A DNA stretch of 32,040 bases from CAYZRY01 sp964630225 (lineage in GTDB: Bacteria; Bacillota_I; Bacilli_A; RF39; UBA660): NCBI GenBank assembly GCA_964630225.1, contig CAZVUK010000010.1, positions 1 to 32,040 on the forward strand, written 5' to 3'. Both the position numbers and the translations under genes were made by a program. Position 1 is the first letter of the stretch. Every line of letters starts with the position of its first letter. This document shows positions 1-8,191 of this stretch, in pieces. The notes beneath the pieces are model-generated. The model did not search any database. It worked only from the letters and a program-made list of their open reading frames with translations, and was not told the origin of the DNA.

Positions 1-1363
1 TTTTTCTCTTTTTAAGAACTTGCCAAACAAAGACCACTACTAAAGATAGAATGATAATTGTGACAATAGCAACGATAATATATTTGTTATTGTTTTTGGC
101 CTTTATTTCTACCTCTTGTTTCTTTACTATGACTTTCTCTTGAGTATCTTCATCGATAATTGTAATATCTTTACGGCCCTCTTCGAGTTCTTCAGAATTA
201 GCAGCCATTTACATTTTTTCATTTAACTGTACAATTGATGAGTCACTAGTTTGATAAGCTTTGCTCGGTTCATATAAAGAGTTAAAGTTTACTAGTGGTT
301 CGCTATCATATGTATATTTATCCTCGGCTCCAATTCCTTCGGTTCCTTGAATCGGAACAGATGTCAAAACATTAATCGAAGAGATATCGAAACTTACTAC
401 TGTGTTAACTTCTTCTTTAGGTTTTGCACTTATTTTTGTAGCTTCCACTTTAGCTTTTGATTTATATCTGATACCATCAGTAAATATCTGTGCATCATGA
501 TTTTTATTAGCTAAGTATTTATACCCTTTCTTTTGTGTATCATAAGCTTTTTGCTTTGGTTGAAATTAATTTGAATGATTGATACTTGTTAGTTAGTTCA
601 ACTGCCTCACTGATCAAACTATCATAAGCCAAACAACAGTTACTTCGTCCTACATTACAGCGGTTGTTATAAACGTCAGCTTTAACCGAATTATTATAAA
701 AACAAAGTTTAGGGCGTTTTATCAAAAAAAATTTATTGACATAGACTTTATCTTTGTAAAGATTGACAACCAAATTAGTCATAGTACCAGTGTAGGAATT
801 TTTTACATTGTTTGTTCGCTCTCCGTTGTAAGCAACTATATATGTTATATCTATCTTAAAATTGTTGGCAAATTTGCTGATAAAATATTGCTTAGCTGAT
901 TGTATTTTTTTCAGCTAATTCTACATAGCAGCTATTCTCTTTTTTATCATAACAACTGAAACTTTTATCTTTTGAAGGTCTTATCGTAAAAGTAAAAATT
1001 GGTTTTGTGCTTTCTTTATAATAAGCTTTAGCAAAAGATGGAATCATCGTGTTATGAAGTGAAGAGACGGACATTCTTTTTAAACCACTTACAGTATTAT
1101 TATTAAATATTACTTCAAACCCACGTTCAAAAGCTGAGTTTTCACTTTTTCCATCGGGAATGTAAAAATCATCTTCGGTTAAAAAAATAATTAAATCAGC
1201 TTTGGGACTGGAATGGGATTGTATTTGGAATGTTTACTTGTTGACGATATTCATTTAATATCCTATCTAAATGAACGCCATCGGTAAAACTATATGCCGC
1301 GCTGACATTACTTATCTTAAATAAAAAGATGAAAATTATTAGTAAAATATATTTCTTCGTTAC
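1..1363 (-). pseudogene. Decayed gene for a secreted, C-terminally membrane-anchored protein (runs off the window)
   Basis: This is one reading frame broken into pieces. Just after the pyk stop, codons for a signal peptide (TKKYILLIIFIFLFKISNVS, then AA) follow an AGAGG SD, but the start position reads GTA (1361-1363) where GTG would be normal. The frame stops with TGA at 1196-1198. Coding continues in a second frame to a stop at 892, in a third to a stop at 540, and in a fourth to TAA at 209-211. After that stop the same frame goes on (MAANSEEL...) into a lysine/acidic linker, a transmembrane helix (YIIVAIVTIIILSLVVVFVW) and a KKRK tail at the window edge. Each of the three shifts adds one base (or removes two) in the coding direction; the second lies at a run of seven A. 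Joined up, this would be about 430 residues: signal peptide, cysteine-containing ectodomain, C-terminal helix. I do not recognise the ectodomain family. Neighbouring genes are intact, so sequencing error is less likely than decay. Confidence 0.75.
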
Positions 1364-2766
1364 ATTTCCTCTATTTTTAAAAAATTTGTATGACGTTTCT
1401 CACCGGTTGGAAAACCACCGGTAATAACTATTTTATCACCCTTGGCTAAGTCTAAAAATAAACTGGCTTCTTTTTTACAATCAGCAACTAATTCATCGGT
1501 AGTTTGAACAATGTCGATTACTTTAGTATAAACGCCATAACTAAGGGCCAGACTCCTTGCGATGTTTTCATTTGGACACAAAGCTAATATTGGACAAGTT
1601 GGTTTTAATTCACTTAGCTGCATAGCCGTATATCCACTCATGGTCGGTGTTACAATTAAGGATGCTTCTAGGTTTTTAGCACTAGATATTGCACAAGTAG
1701 TAATCATATCGGTAATCGAAGTGTCAAATCTTCTGATGTATCCTAAATTGAAGTTGACAACTTTTTCTGCATTTTGACATATTTCGGCCATAAACTTGAC
1801 AGACTCTACCGGAAATCTTCCAACTGTTGTTTCTCCGCTTAACATCACTGAGTCAGCACCATCAAAGACGGCATTTGCTACATCGGTTAGTTCAGCTCTG
1901 GTCGGTCTTGGATTAGTATACATGCTAGCAAGCATCTCGGTTGCAACAATGCAAATTTTGTTTTCAAGCTCAGCTTTTTTAAGTAAGTTCTTTTGTAGTA
2001 TCGGTAGCTCAGCCATCGGCGTTTCGACCCCTAAGTCACCCCTTGCAATCATTATCCCATCACTGGCAGCCAAAATTGCATCAAAATTTTCAATAGCACT
2101 TGCCGTCTCTATTTTTGTAATTATTTTCATCCGTGAACAGTTATATTCTTCGAGTAATTTTCGAACTTCATAAACATCATCAGCTTTAGAGACGAATGAT
2201 ATCGCTAAGAAGTCACCATTGTGCTCACAGGCATATTTAATATCACGGCGATCTTCATCGGAAATAAAGGGTATGTTTAAAACGAGCCCCGGTACATTAA
2301 CACCGCGATGTCCTTTAATAATGGCACTATCGATAATATGACAAGTTAAACTGTTTTCATCTTTAGTTACGACATCTAATCTAATTAAACCGTCGTCTAA
2401 TAATATGCTTTGACCTACTTTTATTTCATCGATAAGCTGCGGAAAATTCAAACTAAAACGGTTCTCATTACCAAGAACATCTTCTTTAACTATTTTTATA
2501 CTTTGACCAGCAACCAGTGATAAGCGATCATTTTCAAAGTTACCGGTTCTAATATCAGGTCCTTTGGTATCGTAAAGAGTGGCAATATTAGAACCTAATT
2601 CTCTATTCGTTCTAGCAACTAGTTCTTCGACTGTCTCTCTTTCTTTTTCATTGGCATGTGAAAAATTTATTCTAGCAACATTCATACCAGCCTTGGCCAT
2701 ATCTAAAAATATTTCATAGTTATAACTAGCCGGTCCAATACTACATATTATTTTGGTTTTTTTCAT
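1360..2766 (-). CDS. pyk: Pyruvate kinase
   Basis: Converts phosphoenolpyruvate and ADP to pyruvate and ATP, the last step of glycolysis, in the cytosol. Seen: the N-terminal KTKIICSIGPAS strand, the ARINFSHA motif, DTKGPDIRTG at the barrel/B-domain border, the active-site signature IITKIETASA followed by the metal-binding stretch GIMIARGDLGVE, and the ATEMLASM and VMLSGETTVGRFPVE segments. At 468 residues it has only the core A, B and C domains, like E. coli PykF, and lacks the extra C-terminal PEP-utiliser domain of Bacillus enzymes. The ATG at 2766 is chosen because the in-frame GTG six bases earlier is part of the AGAGGTG ribosome-binding site. It is followed by the decayed secreted-protein gene, probably once cotranscribed, and is divergent from the FMN reductase gene. 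Confidence 0.97.
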   Translation of the reverse strand: MKKTKIICSIGPASYNYEIFLDMAKAGMNVARINFSHANEKERETVEELVARTNRELGSNIATLYDTKGPDIRTGNFENDRLSLVAGQSIKIVKEDVLGNENRFSLNFPQLIDEIKVGQSILLDDGLIRLDVVTKDENSLTCHIIDSAIIKGHRGVNVPGLVLNIPFISDEDRRDIKYACEHNGDFLAISFVSKADDVYEVRKLLEEYNCSRMKIITKIETASAIENFDAILAASDGIMIARGDLGVETPMAELPILQKNLLKKAELENKICIVATEMLASMYTNPRPTRAELTDVANAVFDGADSVMLSGETTVGRFPVESVKFMAEICQNAEKVVNFNLGYIRRFDTSITDMITTCAISSAKNLEASLIVTPTMSGYTAMQLSELKPTCPILALCPNENIARSLALSYGVYTKVIDIVQTTDELVADCKKEASLFLDLAKGDKIVITGGFPTGEKRHTNFLKIEEM

Positions 2767-2789
2767 ACACACCTCTATTATTCATTATT

Positions 2790-2795
2790 ATTATA
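2790..2795 (-). promoter_or_regulatory. -10 element of the pyk promoter
   Basis: Minus-strand TATAAT preceded by TGC, an extended -10 box, 23 bases before the pyk start. The -35 region 17 bases upstream is weak (TTTATT). It shares the short divergent gap with the FMN reductase promoter. Confidence 0.55.
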
Positions 2796-2847
2796 GCAAG
2801 CTTTAATAATTTAATAAAGTAGTTTTTTAGCATTTGTCTTTTTTTGT

Positions 2848-2853
2848 TATAAT
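2848..2853 (+). promoter_or_regulatory. Extended -10 promoter of the FMN reductase gene
   Basis: TGTTATAAT is a TGn-extended -10 box, with TATAAT 17 bases before the ATG. No good -35 is seen. The SD GTGAGG follows. The transcript leader would be only about 10 bases. Confidence 0.55.
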
Positions 2854-2870
2854 CATATAGTGAGGTTTTT

Positions 2871-3380
2871 ATGAAAATAGTTGCAATAGTCGGTTCTCTT
2901 AGAAAAGAATCATATAATTTAAAATTAGCGGAGATTGTAAAATCGCTTATCGATATCGATTTTGAAATCGTTACAGTTCATGATATCCCTATGATAAATG
3001 AGGACATAGAACATCCGGCACCTATTGCTGTAACTGCTCTAAGACAAAAAGTTGTAGATGCCGAACTGCTTTGGTTATTTACTCCGGAGTATAATCATTC
3101 ATACTCGGGTGTTATGAAAAACACAATCGACTGGTTGAGCCGAGCAAACGATGAAGGAATTAGAATTTTAAATAAAAAGAAAATTGCTTTATCCGGCGTC
3201 TCTCCATCGCCCAATGGGACAAAGAATGCTCAAGATAAATTAATTTCTCTTTTAGAATTTTTGCGAGCGGATATTATGAAAGATAAGATTTTAACTTATG
3301 CTGATGCTAAACTTCCAAATCATGATGATGAAGATTTACTTGATATGATCGAGAAAGTTAAAGAATTTATAAAAAAATAA
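2871..3380 (+). CDS. NADPH-dependent FMN reductase / quinone reductase family protein
   Basis: A flavodoxin-like oxidoreductase of the NADPH-dependent FMN reductase family, which reduces FMN, quinones or azo compounds with NAD(P)H in the cytosol. Seen: the N-terminal beta strand and FMN-phosphate loop VGSLRKESYN (residues 7-16), the flavin-ring loop TPEYNHSYSG (71-80), and the family segment MKNTIDWLSR that follows. Length 169 residues is slightly short of the usual 175-190. It is the only clear plus-strand protein gene in the window and stands alone between pyk and aspS, ending at a hairpin shared with aspS. The physiological substrate cannot be told from sequence. Confidence 0.9.
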   Translation: MKIVAIVGSLRKESYNLKLAEIVKSLIDIDFEIVTVHDIPMINEDIEHPAPIAVTALRQKVVDAELLWLFTPEYNHSYSGVMKNTIDWLSRANDEGIRILNKKKIALSGVSPSPNGTKNAQDKLISLLEFLRADIMKDKILTYADAKLPNHDDEDLLDMIEKVKEFIKK

Positions 3381-3408
3381 AAGCAAGATATTTTGCTTTT
3401 ATTTTTTT
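3379..3408. terminator. Bidirectional terminator between the FMN reductase gene and aspS
   Basis: Perfect 8-bp stem AAAAGCAA / TTGCTTTT with a 6-base loop, followed by a T run at 3402-3408 on the plus strand and a T run (A run of the plus strand) on the other side. It overlaps the stop codons of both convergent genes. Confidence 0.85.
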
Positions 3409-5135
3409 AATTCAATCCCTAGTTCATCTAGTTGTTTTTTACTTACCGTGTTAGGTGCTTGACTCATCAAGTCACTGGCACTAGCGGTCTTAGGAAAAGC
3501 GATTACATCTCTGATGTTTTCCGTTTCACAAAGAAGCATGATGACACGCTCTAGGCCTATGCCTACTCCGCCATGAGGAGGAGTACCGTAGTTGAAGGCA
3601 TCGATGAAGAAACCGAATTTTTCTTTGGCTTCTTCTTCAGAAAGGCCGATAGCTTCGAAGACTTTCTTTTGAACTTCACCGTCGTGAATACGAATCGAAC
3701 CACTTAATATTTCATAACCGTTAATTACTAAGTCATATGCTCTCGAATAGCAATTTTCTTGATCGTTAAGCAATTTATCCATATCTTCTTTCTTCGGTGA
3801 AGTAAATGGGTGGTGAGCTGGGACATAACGTTTTTCTTCTTCGGAGAATTCATACATTGGAAAGTCCGTAACCCATAAGCAGTTATACTTACCCTTTTCG
3901 ATTAAATCGTTATCGTGAGCTAGTTTAACCCGAAGAGCTCCGAGGGATGCTTTGACTTGTTTTTGTTTACCATGAACGATTAAAACTAAATCGTTTTCTT
4001 TTAACGCTAATTTACTGATAAGCTTTTCATTTTCTTCTTCACTTAGATTTTTAGCAATCGAGCCACTTAACTGGCCCTCAGCATATTTTAAGTATGACAC
4101 GTAATTAGCTCCGTATATTTTGACAAATTCACTTAAAGCATCTAAGTCTTTACGTGAATATTTTTCTGCTAAATTTACGGTGATGGCGTTTATGATGCCA
4201 TCTTTTAATGTTTCTTTATATGTTTCATATTCAGTATCTTTAAAGATATCTGAAATATCACTTAATAAAATTCCAAAACGAGTATCTGGTTTATCGCTTC
4301 CGTATTTTTCGATAGCATCGACATATTTCATGCGGGCAAACTCACCTAAATCAATATTCTTAGCTACTTTGAACATCTCTTTAAATAAACCTTCGACAAC
4401 GTTCCAAACGTCCTTCTCTTCGACAAAACTCATTTCAAGGTCAATTTGCGTAAATTCTGGTTGTCTGTCTGCTCGCAAGTCTTCATCTCTAAATGATTTA
4501 GCTATTTGGAAATACTTTTCCATTCCACCGATCATAAGTAGTTGTTTATATAGCTGTGGTGATTGTGGAAGAGCATAAAACTTTCCGTTGTAGATGCGCG
4601 ATGGAACAAGATAGTCTCTAGCTCCCTCGGGTGTCGATTTACATAAAATCGGTGTTTCAACTTCAATAAAACCAAGATTTGATAGATAGTTTCTGGCTGC
4701 TAAGACAACTTTGTGTCTTAAGATTAGATTATCTCTAAGACTTTCGCGGCGCAAGTCTAAGTAACGATACTTTAATCGCGTTTCTTCAAGTGCTGTCGTA
4801 TTGTTCGTAAGTTCAAAGGGAATATCGGCAGCGTTGTTGATGAGTGTCATTTCTTTCGTAATAACCTCAATATCACCAGTTGGCAAATGATTGTTCTTAC
4901 TCTCTCTTTCAGTGATGATACCCTTAACTCTAATAACCGCTTCGGTTTTTAAAACTTCGACTACTTTGTGGACTTCATCTTCTGGCCTAACAACAAGCTG
5001 AATAATACCACTACGATCGCGAAGGTCGATAAATGTAAGACCGCCCAGATTTCTTTTTCTGGCAACCCAACCGTATAACTCTACTTCTTTATCAAGATCT
5101 TTTAACGTGAAATTACCATTCATGGCTTTCTTCAT
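3399..5135 (-). CDS. aspS: Aspartyl-tRNA synthetase
   Basis: Class II aminoacyl-tRNA synthetase that charges tRNA-Asp. Domains in order: an N-terminal OB-fold anticodon-binding domain (VELYGWVARKR, FIDLRDRSGIIQLVV), class II motif 1 (FIEVETPIL ... STPEGARDYLVP), motif 2 (FRDEDLRADR, about residues 215-224, followed by QPEFTQIDLEMSF), the bacterial GAD insertion (about 270-410), and motif 3 (GIGLERVIMLL, from about 525). The 578-residue length fits the bacterial type. The ATG at 5135 is chosen because it lies about 10 bases after a GTGAGGAG SD; the upstream in-frame GTG is inside that SD. The start overlaps the end of hisS by 23 bases, so the two are one translationally coupled operon under the T-box upstream of hisS. 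Whether it also charges tRNA-Asn was not determined. Confidence 0.97.
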   Translation of the reverse strand: MKKAMNGNFTLKDLDKEVELYGWVARKRNLGGLTFIDLRDRSGIIQLVVRPEDEVHKVVEVLKTEAVIRVKGIITERESKNNHLPTGDIEVITKEMTLINNAADIPFELTNNTTALEETRLKYRYLDLRRESLRDNLILRHKVVLAARNYLSNLGFIEVETPILCKSTPEGARDYLVPSRIYNGKFYALPQSPQLYKQLLMIGGMEKYFQIAKSFRDEDLRADRQPEFTQIDLEMSFVEEKDVWNVVEGLFKEMFKVAKNIDLGEFARMKYVDAIEKYGSDKPDTRFGILLSDISDIFKDTEYETYKETLKDGIINAITVNLAEKYSRKDLDALSEFVKIYGANYVSYLKYAEGQLSGSIAKNLSEEENEKLISKLALKENDLVLIVHGKQKQVKASLGALRVKLAHDNDLIEKGKYNCLWVTDFPMYEFSEEEKRYVPAHHPFTSPKKEDMDKLLNDQENCYSRAYDLVINGYEILSGSIRIHDGEVQKKVFEAIGLSEEEAKEKFGFFIDAFNYGTPPHGGVGIGLERVIMLLCETENIRDVIAFPKTASASDLMSQAPNTVSKKQLDELGIELKK

Positions 5136-6417
5136 TAGTTTCCATCTCCTCACTTAATTTTTCATCAAAATAATATATTAAATAATCAACTGATACATTG
5201 TTTTCTTCTTTAGTGCGATTATTTTTAACTTTAACTTCATCATTAGCTAGGTCTTCATCATTTAGAATAATCAGAAATTTACTTCTTTCTCTATCTGCTT
5301 GTTTAAACTGAGCTTTTATCCCTTTATCATCATATGCACCACTTACTTTAAAGCCATTCATTCGCAGAACCTGCATAAGTGACATGGCATACTCTCTTTC
5401 TGTCTCTGAGACGCTCATTATAAATATTTCGTTATCAAGCTCAAGCGGTAGCTCTATTTCTTCGAGCTCTAGCGCTCTAACTAATCTTCCAATGCCAATA
5501 GCAAAACCAACACCTGGTGTACTAGGACCGCCAAGGGATTCGACTAATCCGTTATATCTTCCTCCCCCTGCTAAGACATTGTTTGATCCAAAGTCTTTGA
5601 CCTGAGCTTCAACTTCAAAGACGACGTGATCGTAGTAATCCAGTCCCCTAACGATATTTGGATCAACTTCATAATCGATCTCTAATATATCCAGATAAGC
5701 TTTTAGTTGCTTAAAGCGTAGGCTACTTTCTTCATTTAGATAATCGATTGTCTTTGGAGCTTTTTTAATTACTTCACTTTCAGCATCTACTTTACAGTCC
5801 AATATGCGCAAAGGATTCTTATTGAAGCGATCATTACAATCTTCACATAACTTATTTAAATTAGGTTCTAAATATTCTTTTAACGCTTTATTGTAAGCTG
5901 CTCTACTTGCTTTATCACCTAAGGTGTTTATTCTTACTTTGACCTGTTTTAAACCAAGTATTTTAAAGAGATTAACTACTACCGATATTACTTCAGCATC
6001 AATCGATGAATCATCGATGCCAAAAACTTCGAGACCAAACTGAGTAAACTCTCTGTCGCGACCCGCTTGTGGTCTTTCATAGCGATACATTGTCCCATTA
6101 TAATAAAATTTAAGTGGACCAGTTAAATTACCATACATTTTATTTTCGATAAAACTGCGGACAACGCCGGCCGTTCCTTCAGGACGAAGAGTCATCTCTC
6201 TATCTCCACGATCTTTAAAATCATATGTTTCTTTAGTAACTATATCGGTTGTTTCTCCCACTCCACGATGGAATAATTCACTAGGTTCAAAAATAGGTGT
6301 TCTAATAAGATCATAGTTATATTTTTCCATTAAACTATCGATTACTTTATTAACATATTGCCATTTTTTAGCTTCGATTCCATATAAATCAATTGTTCCC
6401 TTAGCTTTTGTTATCAT
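5113..6417 (-). CDS. hisS: Histidyl-tRNA synthetase
   Basis: Class II synthetase that charges tRNA-His. Seen: N-terminal KGTIDLYG, motif 1 region (RTPIFEPSELFHRGVGETTD), motif 2 region (TLRPEGTAGVVRS, then YRYERPQAGRDREFTQ), the histidine-site block GLDYYDHVVFE, motif 3 (GGGRYNGLVESLGG, GVGFAIGIGRL), and a C-terminal anticodon-binding domain (from about residue 330). Length 434 is typical. The ATG at 6417 follows a strong AAGGAGG SD; an upstream in-frame start would lie inside the T-box antiterminator and is rejected. It is the first gene of hisS-aspS, as in Bacillus. Confidence 0.97.
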   Translation of the reverse strand: MITKAKGTIDLYGIEAKKWQYVNKVIDSLMEKYNYDLIRTPIFEPSELFHRGVGETTDIVTKETYDFKDRGDREMTLRPEGTAGVVRSFIENKMYGNLTGPLKFYYNGTMYRYERPQAGRDREFTQFGLEVFGIDDSSIDAEVISVVVNLFKILGLKQVKVRINTLGDKASRAAYNKALKEYLEPNLNKLCEDCNDRFNKNPLRILDCKVDAESEVIKKAPKTIDYLNEESSLRFKQLKAYLDILEIDYEVDPNIVRGLDYYDHVVFEVEAQVKDFGSNNVLAGGGRYNGLVESLGGPSTPGVGFAIGIGRLVRALELEEIELPLELDNEIFIMSVSETEREYAMSLMQVLRMNGFKVSGAYDDKGIKAQFKQADRERSKFLIILNDEDLANDEVKVKNNRTKEENNVSVDYLIYYFDEKLSEEMETNEESHEW

Positions 6418-6433
6418 AATATCCTCCTTAAAC

Positions 6434-6630
6434 AAAAAAGGTAGTAACCTAAAGGACGAGAATAACCCGTGGTACCACCTTAATTCCATATTTGCATATG
6501 CTTCTACATCTTAACGCGATGACACGCTTCAAATTAAATCAAGTGTCTTCGTCTAGTCATATTAGGTATTTTCAGCTAACATACCCTCTCTCTTAAATAT
6601 TTACTAGAGTACTCCTCTTGTTTGAATACA
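6434..6630 (-). promoter_or_regulatory. T-box riboswitch leader of hisS-aspS
   Basis: The T-box core AAGGTGGTACCACGG lies at about 6468-6482. Its GGTGGTACC arm (6471-6479) can instead pair with GGTTACTACC (6440-6449), followed by six T (6434-6439), giving a mutually exclusive terminator with one bulged T. Stem I can be drawn: base CAAG (6618-6621) with CTTG (6540-6543), a specifier loop whose 5' side has the conserved AGTA (6611-6614), then CTAGT (6604-6608) pairing with ACTAG (6553-6557). The 3' side of the loop reads GAAGACAC, so the specifier is Asp GAC (6545-6547) and/or His CAC (6543-6545). Uncharged tRNA would favour read-through into hisS-aspS. Confidence 0.88.
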
Positions 6631-6636
6631 ACTTTA

Positions 6637-6664
6637 TAATATACTATTTATCTTTTTTTTTCAA
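6637..6664 (-). promoter_or_regulatory. Candidate promoter of the T-box leader
   Basis: TTGAAA (6659-6664) and TATTAT (6637-6642) with a 16-base spacer. The -35 lies inside the last codons of the upstream surface-protein gene, so the hisS-aspS unit starts right at its end. The predicted start near 6630 fits the 5' edge of Stem I. Confidence 0.5.
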
Positions 6665-8191
6665 GCTTTTTAATATTAATTTATCGACTATTATTGTAAC
6701 AATAAGTCCACTAATAAAGCCCAAAGTAAAGAGTAAGATATCTGGTGTTTCACTTTTTTGTTTGATTAGTATTTCATAAACTCTTTTTTTAGAGCTTTCC
6801 GATAGAACGCTTATTCTTATTTTACTTTGGTCTTTTAAATTTTTATTACCACTTATTTCATATTTAGCTTTAGGATCAGATAATTTTACTTCGATATTTA
6901 AATCGTAATCTTTATCGATCGTTAAACTATATTGTTGCTCTTTAGATTTAAAACTTAAATCATAACCAGCAATTTTTAAATCTTTAATGTAGTTATCATC
7001 AGATAATTTAACACCTTTTCCACTCCTAATTACATTTATTTTATATGTGTTTGTTGCTCCATTTTCAGCTGTAACTAGAATAGATACAACGTTTAAACCT
7101 TCTTTTAAGTCTGGATTTTCTACTACATATTTAGCTTTATCAGAACTAGTTGATGTTTCAAGTGTAAGTTTTTCAGTTTCAAAAGGAACGGTTAAATCGT
7201 AGCTGGTTTTATCTTTAGTAAAATCGATATCAAAGCCTGTGATATTGATATCTTGAAGAGTGGTATCACTACTTCGCTCGTCTTTTCTAACTACTTCGAT
7301 TGTATAAGTTTTAATAGCTCCGTTTTCAGCTTGAACTTTAATATGAGCACTGTTAGAGCCATAATTTAAATTTAGACTTTGGGGGTAAGAGACAAACCTA
7401 GCTTTTGGATCAGCTAGACTGGCAGTTATATTTACTGAAGTAACAGTTGTCGCAACTTCGGTTTTATAATATGTCGTATTTGCTGTAAAATTAATTACCC
7501 CAGTACTGATTGTTAAATTCTTTAAATTATTATTAGTGCTTCGCGTATCTGCTCTTGTGATTGTAATTGTATAGTTTCTTGCTATGCCACTTTCACTAGT
7601 CGAAGTTATAACAAATTTATTAAGTCCATAATTAAGTGTTTTAACCCCTGCTCCAGAGACTTTAGCTGCAGATGGAGCTACGGCTAAAATATTTGTCTGT
7701 GCTTCATTTAAACTTAGGTTAATCGTCTGTGAGGGATTGTTAAATACCTGGCCTCCAATCGTTATACGAGTTAAAGTATTTTCACTTGATAATATTCTTA
7801 CCGCTGCCGAAGCATTATTAGAAGAATATAACTTATCGGCCGTATCTGATACTTCGACACTATTTACTCCGATAGTTGCCGCAGCATTTATTTTGAAACT
7901 TGCCGTTAGGATTAAACCACCATTTGTAGCATTAGTTGTTGTCAAGGCTGCACCGCTTGCCTGGCAAGTTCTACTGCCGTTAAAAATCGATGAAGGATTA
8001 CATGAGACAAAGCTTACTCCACTTGTGGCAAACTTTAAGCTTACACCATTTAAATTAGGGTGACTTACGCTGATGCTACAAGTGATCGTTTGACCAATTG
8101 ATGCCGCCGCAGGACAAGAGATACTAGTAGTAGCAGCCTCGACCATCACGGGCATAAATAAAGCGATGATAAGTATAATTAATCTTTTCAT
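6644..8191 (-). CDS. Membrane-anchored surface protein: possible cohesin domain plus cadherin-like beta-sandwich repeats
   Basis: A signal peptide (MKRLIILIIALFMPVMVEAA) is followed by a beta-sandwich domain, residues about 23-133, with four cysteines (C26, C38, C64, C76) and a GGLILTASFKINAAATIGVN segment that looks like the late strands of cohesin domains. Then come four cadherin-like beta-sandwich repeats (PF12733 style) at about 137-213, 219-302, 308-389 and 397-478, each closing with a pattern such as NGAxxTYxIxVxR. A single transmembrane helix (about 485-507) and a KSLKKKDK tail anchor it, leaving the rest outside. The start overlaps the stop of the upstream protease gene as ATGA and has its own AAGGAGG SD, so the two are made together. 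The upstream protease ends in a dockerin, which supports a cohesin role for the N-terminal domain, but the cohesin call is by eye. The repeats probably act as a stalk. Confidence 0.75.
   Translation of the reverse strand: MKRLIILIIALFMPVMVEAATTSISCPAAASIGQTITCSISVSHPNLNGVSLKFATSGVSFVSCNPSSIFNGSRTCQASGAALTTTNATNGGLILTASFKINAAATIGVNSVEVSDTADKLYSSNNASAAVRILSSENTLTRITIGGQVFNNPSQTINLSLNEAQTNILAVAPSAAKVSGAGVKTLNYGLNKFVITSTSESGIARNYTITITRADTRSTNNNLKNLTISTGVINFTANTTYYKTEVATTVTSVNITASLADPKARFVSYPQSLNLNYGSNSAHIKVQAENGAIKTYTIEVVRKDERSSDTTLQDINITGFDIDFTKDKTSYDLTVPFETEKLTLETSTSSDKAKYVVENPDLKEGLNVVSILVTAENGATNTYKINVIRSGKGVKLSDDNYIKDLKIAGYDLSFKSKEQQYSLTIDKDYDLNIEVKLSDPKAKYEISGNKNLKDQSKIRISVLSESSKKRVYEILIKQKSETPDILLFTLGFISGLIVTIIVDKLILKSLKKKDK

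Noticed and set aside
209..1074. Three short open frames (about 60-80 codons) on the minus strand behind pyk as separate small genes
   Set aside because: They have no SD sequences, their open frames extend upstream and meet each other, and together with the signal peptide and the anchor they read as one broken protein.
4120..4578. A 152-codon plus-strand open frame inside aspS
   Set aside because: It lies fully opposite conserved aspS motifs, has no SD and no recognisable domain; it is a codon-usage shadow.
6418..6489. An N-terminal extension of hisS of 24 codons
   Set aside because: It would translate the T-box antiterminator; the strong AAGGAGG SD points to the ATG at 6417.
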